Assembly: GCA_036508635.1 (NCBI GenBank)
Contig: DATCGY010000099.1
Coordinates: 1-10,002 of the forward strand
Length of the DNA stretch: 10,002 nucleotides
Direction: 5' to 3'
Source of the DNA: FEN-727 sp036508635
GTDB taxonomy: Bacteria > Actinomycetota > Geothermincolia > Fen-727 > Anoxymicrobiaceae
Position numbers and translations under genes: made by a program. The notes beneath the pieces are model-generated. The model was not told where the DNA came from and searched no databases. It was given only the letters and a program-made list of their open reading frames with translations. Of this stretch, positions 6,829 through 10,002 are shown piece after piece. Every line of letters starts with the position of its first letter. Within the stretch, counting starts at the first letter, position 1.

Positions 6829-9625
6829 GAAAGGCGCCCTGCACAGCCGCAACGGCGAGCGCAGGTTTCTTTGGCACGTAATTGCCATACTCTTCATTAT
6901 CGCGGTCGCCTGCATTCTGTTCCTCAAAAACTTCTACACGCGCGGCATTTTGATGCACGTGGATATGACATTCCCCACGTCGATAAGCCGTAACGTCAGC
7001 CTCTACGCGCACACCTGGTGGCAGTACGGCAGCGTTCAGAACATATGGAATACCCAAAGGGTCTTCTGGTCTTACCCCCTGCTCGTGGTGGTCAAGCTGC
7101 TCGGTCTCTCCACCTCCCAATACCTGTTAGTGCTCTTCATCGGCACATTCGCATTAGCCGGCATATCGATGTACGCGCTCGCCTTTGAGGTCATCGGGTC
7201 GTGCAAGCTCGGTGTGACCAACAGGTACGCCCCCTATATCGGGGCGGCATTCGCGGCGCTCATATTTATGTACAACCCGTTTTCGGTGAGCCACCTGTGG
7301 CCCTATTTCGGTTATCCGGGTTACGCCGTCCTGCCGCTTGTCTTCCTGCTGCTGTACAGGGCTGTGGAAACTCACAAGCCTAAGTACGTGGTAGCGCTGG
7401 CCGTCCTGATCTCGGTTGCGGGTGTGGGCCCTATCGCCGTGGCGTGGTTCTGGCTGCTCATTCTTACCTATCTCCTATTCCATTTAATCGTAAAGAAGTT
7501 CAATCGTGAGAGCCTCCTGGTGCTTCCCAAGGTTTTGCTTCCGCTGGGGGTGCTCTACGCGCTACTCAACGCTATGTGGCTGCTCCCCGTAGCGGGCGCC
7601 CAGCTCGCGAACAAGCCGTTCGTACCGTCCTACTCCCCCCAACTCACGCAAACGGGCCTGGACATGCTTTCCGTGAACAACTCGATATTGAACAACATGC
7701 GCTTCGCCTCAGGCTGGGGGATGCCCGTCAACCCCCAGGTCAGCGGAACCGTCTGGCAGATACTGAGCTTCGCGCTGCCCGTTCTCGCAGTCGCAGGGCT
7801 GATAGTCTTGAGAAAAAAGGTGGCCAGGGACCGGGTCATGGTTTACTGGTCGCTGATGTTCATCATTTCGGTACTGCTCGCGACCGGAACGGCGTTCATC
7901 CTTCGCTGGCCATACAGCTTCTTCACGCTTCGTGCCCCGGGGTCCGCCTCCCTGGGGTGGGTGTTAAGGGCCGCCGACAGGTGGCTCTGCTACGCGCCGA
8001 TATTCTATGGTCTGATCTTGGGCTTACTGGTGGTATGGCTGCTCGGCACGAGAAAAGGTATGGAAAAGGCACTGGCGGCGGTCCTGGTCGCGGTGGTGCT
8101 GGTCTCTTTCGTACCGATAGCCCTGCCGTATGCTCAAACCGTTTATGACCCCGCCCCCGTACCCGCCGACTATGACAACGTCAACAGCTATATCGCACAG
8201 ACCGCTGACGAGGCAAGGCCGATCTGGATACCGTTCTCCAGAGACGGTTTCCACTACTACTGGGCGCCTGAAAAGAGGGTCGGCGCCTTTAACGTCTACT
8301 CGTCGAATCCGAACCTGAACAACCTCCAGGACCTGTTCAGCACCGACCCGTTCTACTACTGGCTGGAGTCTTTGTTCTGGAAGGTATCGCCAAGCCCGCT
8401 GCAGGTGTTGAACAGAGACGTCATGCTTCAGAAGAACCTGGCCTCGAGACTCTTCATCCCCTTCTCGGCACAGTACATGATCTGCGACACCTCCGTGCCC
8501 GGCTATAGGTTCGGCGATACTTTCAATGAAGACGACAGCCTGCAGCTCGTGAAGAAGACAAAGATATTGGATGTATTCAAGCTCACGGGCGACGCTTCTC
8601 TGGTGAGGACGGCCGTAAGGACGGTCAGACTGAACTCGTATTATGACGAACTCGCTATCGTCCAGAAGCTGAGTGTCGACGACCTCAAGCGCATCTCCTT
8701 TATCGTGCACGAGAGGCCCCTGGACAAAAAGGATGGGGCATTGAATTTAAATGACTACAAGGACTACTACGACATCAACTCGAGCTTCGAGGAAACCGAG
8801 GGAGGCATGCCGGTCGGATGGGCTCCCGAACAGAAAGACGTGCGGGTTTCATATATGGTTGACACTCTTAATTGGGTGCGGGGGAAGCAGAGCCTCCGTG
8901 TTGAGAACAACGCGAACGAGGACCTGGCCATCTCATGGGTCGCGGGTCCCGAGATCCCTGCGCAGGCAGGTGAGATCTACAGTGTTGAAACGAACATAAA
9001 GTACACTAACTCGAAGTGGACCCACGTGGCGGTGGAAGGCTACGACCCCAGCGCCGATAAGTGGGTGCGGTTGGTGAGGTGCCCGACGGCCATGGTCGGT
9101 GACTCAGGTTGGAACAAAACGAACATCTCCTTCTACATGCCCGCCGGGTTCAGCAAGATACGACCGGCGCTGGCGGCGGGGTGGAGGGAGGACACCAACA
9201 AAGGCCCGGCCTTGAGCTGGTTCGACAATATCAGGATAGCTCGAGTCGATGACCGGTTTTTCACCGACATTACGGGCGGCGGACCGTTGCCCACGGTAAA
9301 GTACCAGCAGGTAAGCCCGGAGAAATATAGGGTGCAGGTGCGCGGAGCCACCGGCCCGTTCGTCCTCGTATTCGGAGAGGCATTCGATCCGCTTTGGGAA
9401 GCCAGGACTTCAGACGGTCATAAGATAGAGGCGGCCAGGCAATACTCGGCTATTACGGGCTTCCCAGTAGACGGGAAAGGTAACTTCGACCTGACCATCG
9501 AGTACGCGCCGCAGCGGTGGTTCGTGCAAGGCCTGTGGATATCGCTGGTGACGCTTCTTTTCTGCCTTGGCTTTCTTGCTATAGGCATCATCAGTCGGAA
9601 GCGCATAGGGAAGCTTATAGGATAG
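6806..9625 (+). CDS. Large multi-pass membrane protein, AftD/GT-C-like, with CBM-like extracellular domain
   Basis: A 939-residue membrane protein. Residues about 22-40 form helix 1; the following loop carries HVD (D53), the place of the acidic residue in GT-C enzymes, then TWWQYGSVQN, which resembles the start of AftD-type arabinofuranosyltransferases. About ten more hydrophobic segments follow up to about 450, with YNPF at 156-159 and VLRAADRW at 386-393. A soluble, probably outer region of about 450 residues comes next. In it, residues about 655-815 look like a family 4/9-type carbohydrate-binding module: NSSFEETEGGMPVGW from 658 and SWFDNIRIARV around 804-814. After it come LVFGEAFDPLW (about 855-865) and a last helix (909-929). 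It probably transfers a sugar from a polyprenyl-phosphate donor to a glycan outside the membrane, with the extra domain holding the glycan. The start is GTG 6806, with GAGAG 5 bases before, overlapping the previous gene by 23 bases. It parallels the protein at 636-2765 but has the added domain. Substrate unknown. Confidence 0.82.
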   Translation: MTATPAAEKGALHSRNGERRFLWHVIAILFIIAVACILFLKNFYTRGILMHVDMTFPTSISRNVSLYAHTWWQYGSVQNIWNTQRVFWSYPLLVVVKLLGLSTSQYLLVLFIGTFALAGISMYALAFEVIGSCKLGVTNRYAPYIGAAFAALIFMYNPFSVSHLWPYFGYPGYAVLPLVFLLLYRAVETHKPKYVVALAVLISVAGVGPIAVAWFWLLILTYLLFHLIVKKFNRESLLVLPKVLLPLGVLYALLNAMWLLPVAGAQLANKPFVPSYSPQLTQTGLDMLSVNNSILNNMRFASGWGMPVNPQVSGTVWQILSFALPVLAVAGLIVLRKKVARDRVMVYWSLMFIISVLLATGTAFILRWPYSFFTLRAPGSASLGWVLRAADRWLCYAPIFYGLILGLLVVWLLGTRKGMEKALAAVLVAVVLVSFVPIALPYAQTVYDPAPVPADYDNVNSYIAQTADEARPIWIPFSRDGFHYYWAPEKRVGAFNVYSSNPNLNNLQDLFSTDPFYYWLESLFWKVSPSPLQVLNRDVMLQKNLASRLFIPFSAQYMICDTSVPGYRFGDTFNEDDSLQLVKKTKILDVFKLTGDASLVRTAVRTVRLNSYYDELAIVQKLSVDDLKRISFIVHERPLDKKDGALNLNDYKDYYDINSSFEETEGGMPVGWAPEQKDVRVSYMVDTLNWVRGKQSLRVENNANEDLAISWVAGPEIPAQAGEIYSVETNIKYTNSKWTHVAVEGYDPSADKWVRLVRCPTAMVGDSGWNKTNISFYMPAGFSKIRPALAAGWREDTNKGPALSWFDNIRIARVDDRFFTDITGGGPLPTVKYQQVSPEKYRVQVRGATGPFVLVFGEAFDPLWEARTSDGHKIEAARQYSAITGFPVDGKGNFDLTIEYAPQRWFVQGLWISLVTLLFCLGFLAIGIISRKRIGKLIG

Positions 9626-9629
9626 TATC

Positions 9630-10002
9630 ATGAACCAATCAGGCAATGGTCCCGGCAAAGGTAAGAAGAGTCTGCAGTCTTCTTCTGTAAGAACCTTCTC
9701 CATCGTTACCCCCGCGTTGAACGAGGAGAACAACATCGGTAACCTCATAGAGGACATCCTGGAACAGGACCTCGGCGATTCTCTCGTCCTCGAAAATATA
9801 ATAATCGTGTCCGATGCCTCAACCGATAACACCAATGCCATCGTCGCAGCGAAGGCCGCGCTCGACAACAGAATTGAGTTGATAATCAATCCCCAGAGAG
9901 CAGGGAATGCGCAATCAATCAACATCGGCAAGAAAGACGTGGACAGCGATTTCCTGGTCATATTGGACGGCGACATAAGGCTAGGCGGCAATGACACCTT
10001 GA
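9630..10002 (+). CDS. GT2-family glycosyltransferase, N-terminal part (3' end outside window)
   Basis: An open frame from ATG 9630 runs off the window after 124 codons. The first 20 residues are polar and rich in G, K and S (MNQSGNGPGKGKKSLQSSSV). They are followed by a clear GT-A glycosyltransferase start: FSIVTPALNEENNIGNLIED at about 23-42, IIIVSDASTDNT at about 57-68 (nucleotide-binding aspartate), and VILDGDI with the metal-binding D-x-D at D113 and D115. The pattern fits general GT2 transferases rather than the ALG5 subgroup, but the deciding C-terminal half is not here, nor can later membrane helices be judged. GGA (9620-9622) lies 7 bases before the start, and only 4 bases separate it from the previous stop, so the two genes are surely cotranscribed and probably coupled. 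It occupies the same place after a large membrane protein as the GT2 gene at 2841-3611. Confidence 0.87.
   Translation, partial: MNQSGNGPGKGKKSLQSSSVRTFSIVTPALNEENNIGNLIEDILEQDLGDSLVLENIIIVSDASTDNTNAIVAAKAALDNRIELIINPQRAGNAQSINIGKKDVDSDFLVILDGDIRLGGNDTL

Noticed and set aside
8024..8710. Long minus-strand open frame (228 codons)
   Set aside because: It lies opposite the soluble part of the second membrane protein and shows no family motif or hydrophobic pattern. It is an open frame caused by codon bias on the + strand.
9410..9997. Minus-strand open frame at the right end
   Set aside because: Antisense to the end of the membrane protein and to a clear GT2 N-terminus whose motifs are unmistakable.

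Overview
The window is a glycan-assembly gene cluster. Seven protein-coding genes all lie on the + strand, packed almost end to end, and the first and last run off the edges. GC content looks moderately high by eye. Genes start with TTG, GTG or ATG behind Shine-Dalgarno-like purines, several genes overlap, and two gaps carry a perfect TATAAT. This points to a bacterium. The two large membrane proteins resemble the AftD-like family of polyprenyl-linked-sugar transferases that is well known in Actinomycetota, so a deep-branching, uncultured actinobacterium is a reasonable guess. I cannot fix the taxonomy from the sequence. I see no RNA genes, mobile elements, CRISPR array or origin, and no non-coding stretch over 300 bases.

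Layout: (1) the C-terminal half of a GT4 glycosyltransferase (1-652); (2) a 709-residue multi-pass membrane protein overlapping it (636-2765); (3) a 75-base gap with a TATAAT element; (4) a soluble GT2 enzyme of the dolichyl-phosphate glucose synthase (ALG5-like) type (2841-3611); (5) a 104-base gap with a small inverted repeat; (6) a complete GT4 enzyme (3716-4828), about half identical to gene 1; (7) a 74-base gap with a second TATAAT element, laid out like the first; (8) a two-domain protein, GT4 followed by a methyltransferase-like domain (4903-6828); (9) a 939-residue multi-pass membrane protein overlapping it (6806-9625), with a carbohydrate-binding-module-like domain before its last membrane helix; (10) the N-terminus of another GT2 enzyme (9630 to the end), 4 bases after its neighbour.

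How the genes may work together (inference): the GT4 enzymes would build a glycan on a lipid carrier at the cytoplasmic face, and the methyltransferase-like domain may modify or cap it. The ALG5-like GT2 would make a polyprenyl-phosphate sugar. The two membrane proteins, with a GT-C-like topology and an acidic residue in the first outer loop, would use that donor outside the membrane. The order GT4, overlapping large membrane protein, GT2 occurs twice, so the locus looks like two related modules. No flippase, polymerase or sugar-nucleotide gene is visible, so neither the final glycan nor its export route can be named. The least ordinary items are the GT4-methyltransferase fusion, the CBM-like domain in the second membrane protein, and the repeated intergenic element.
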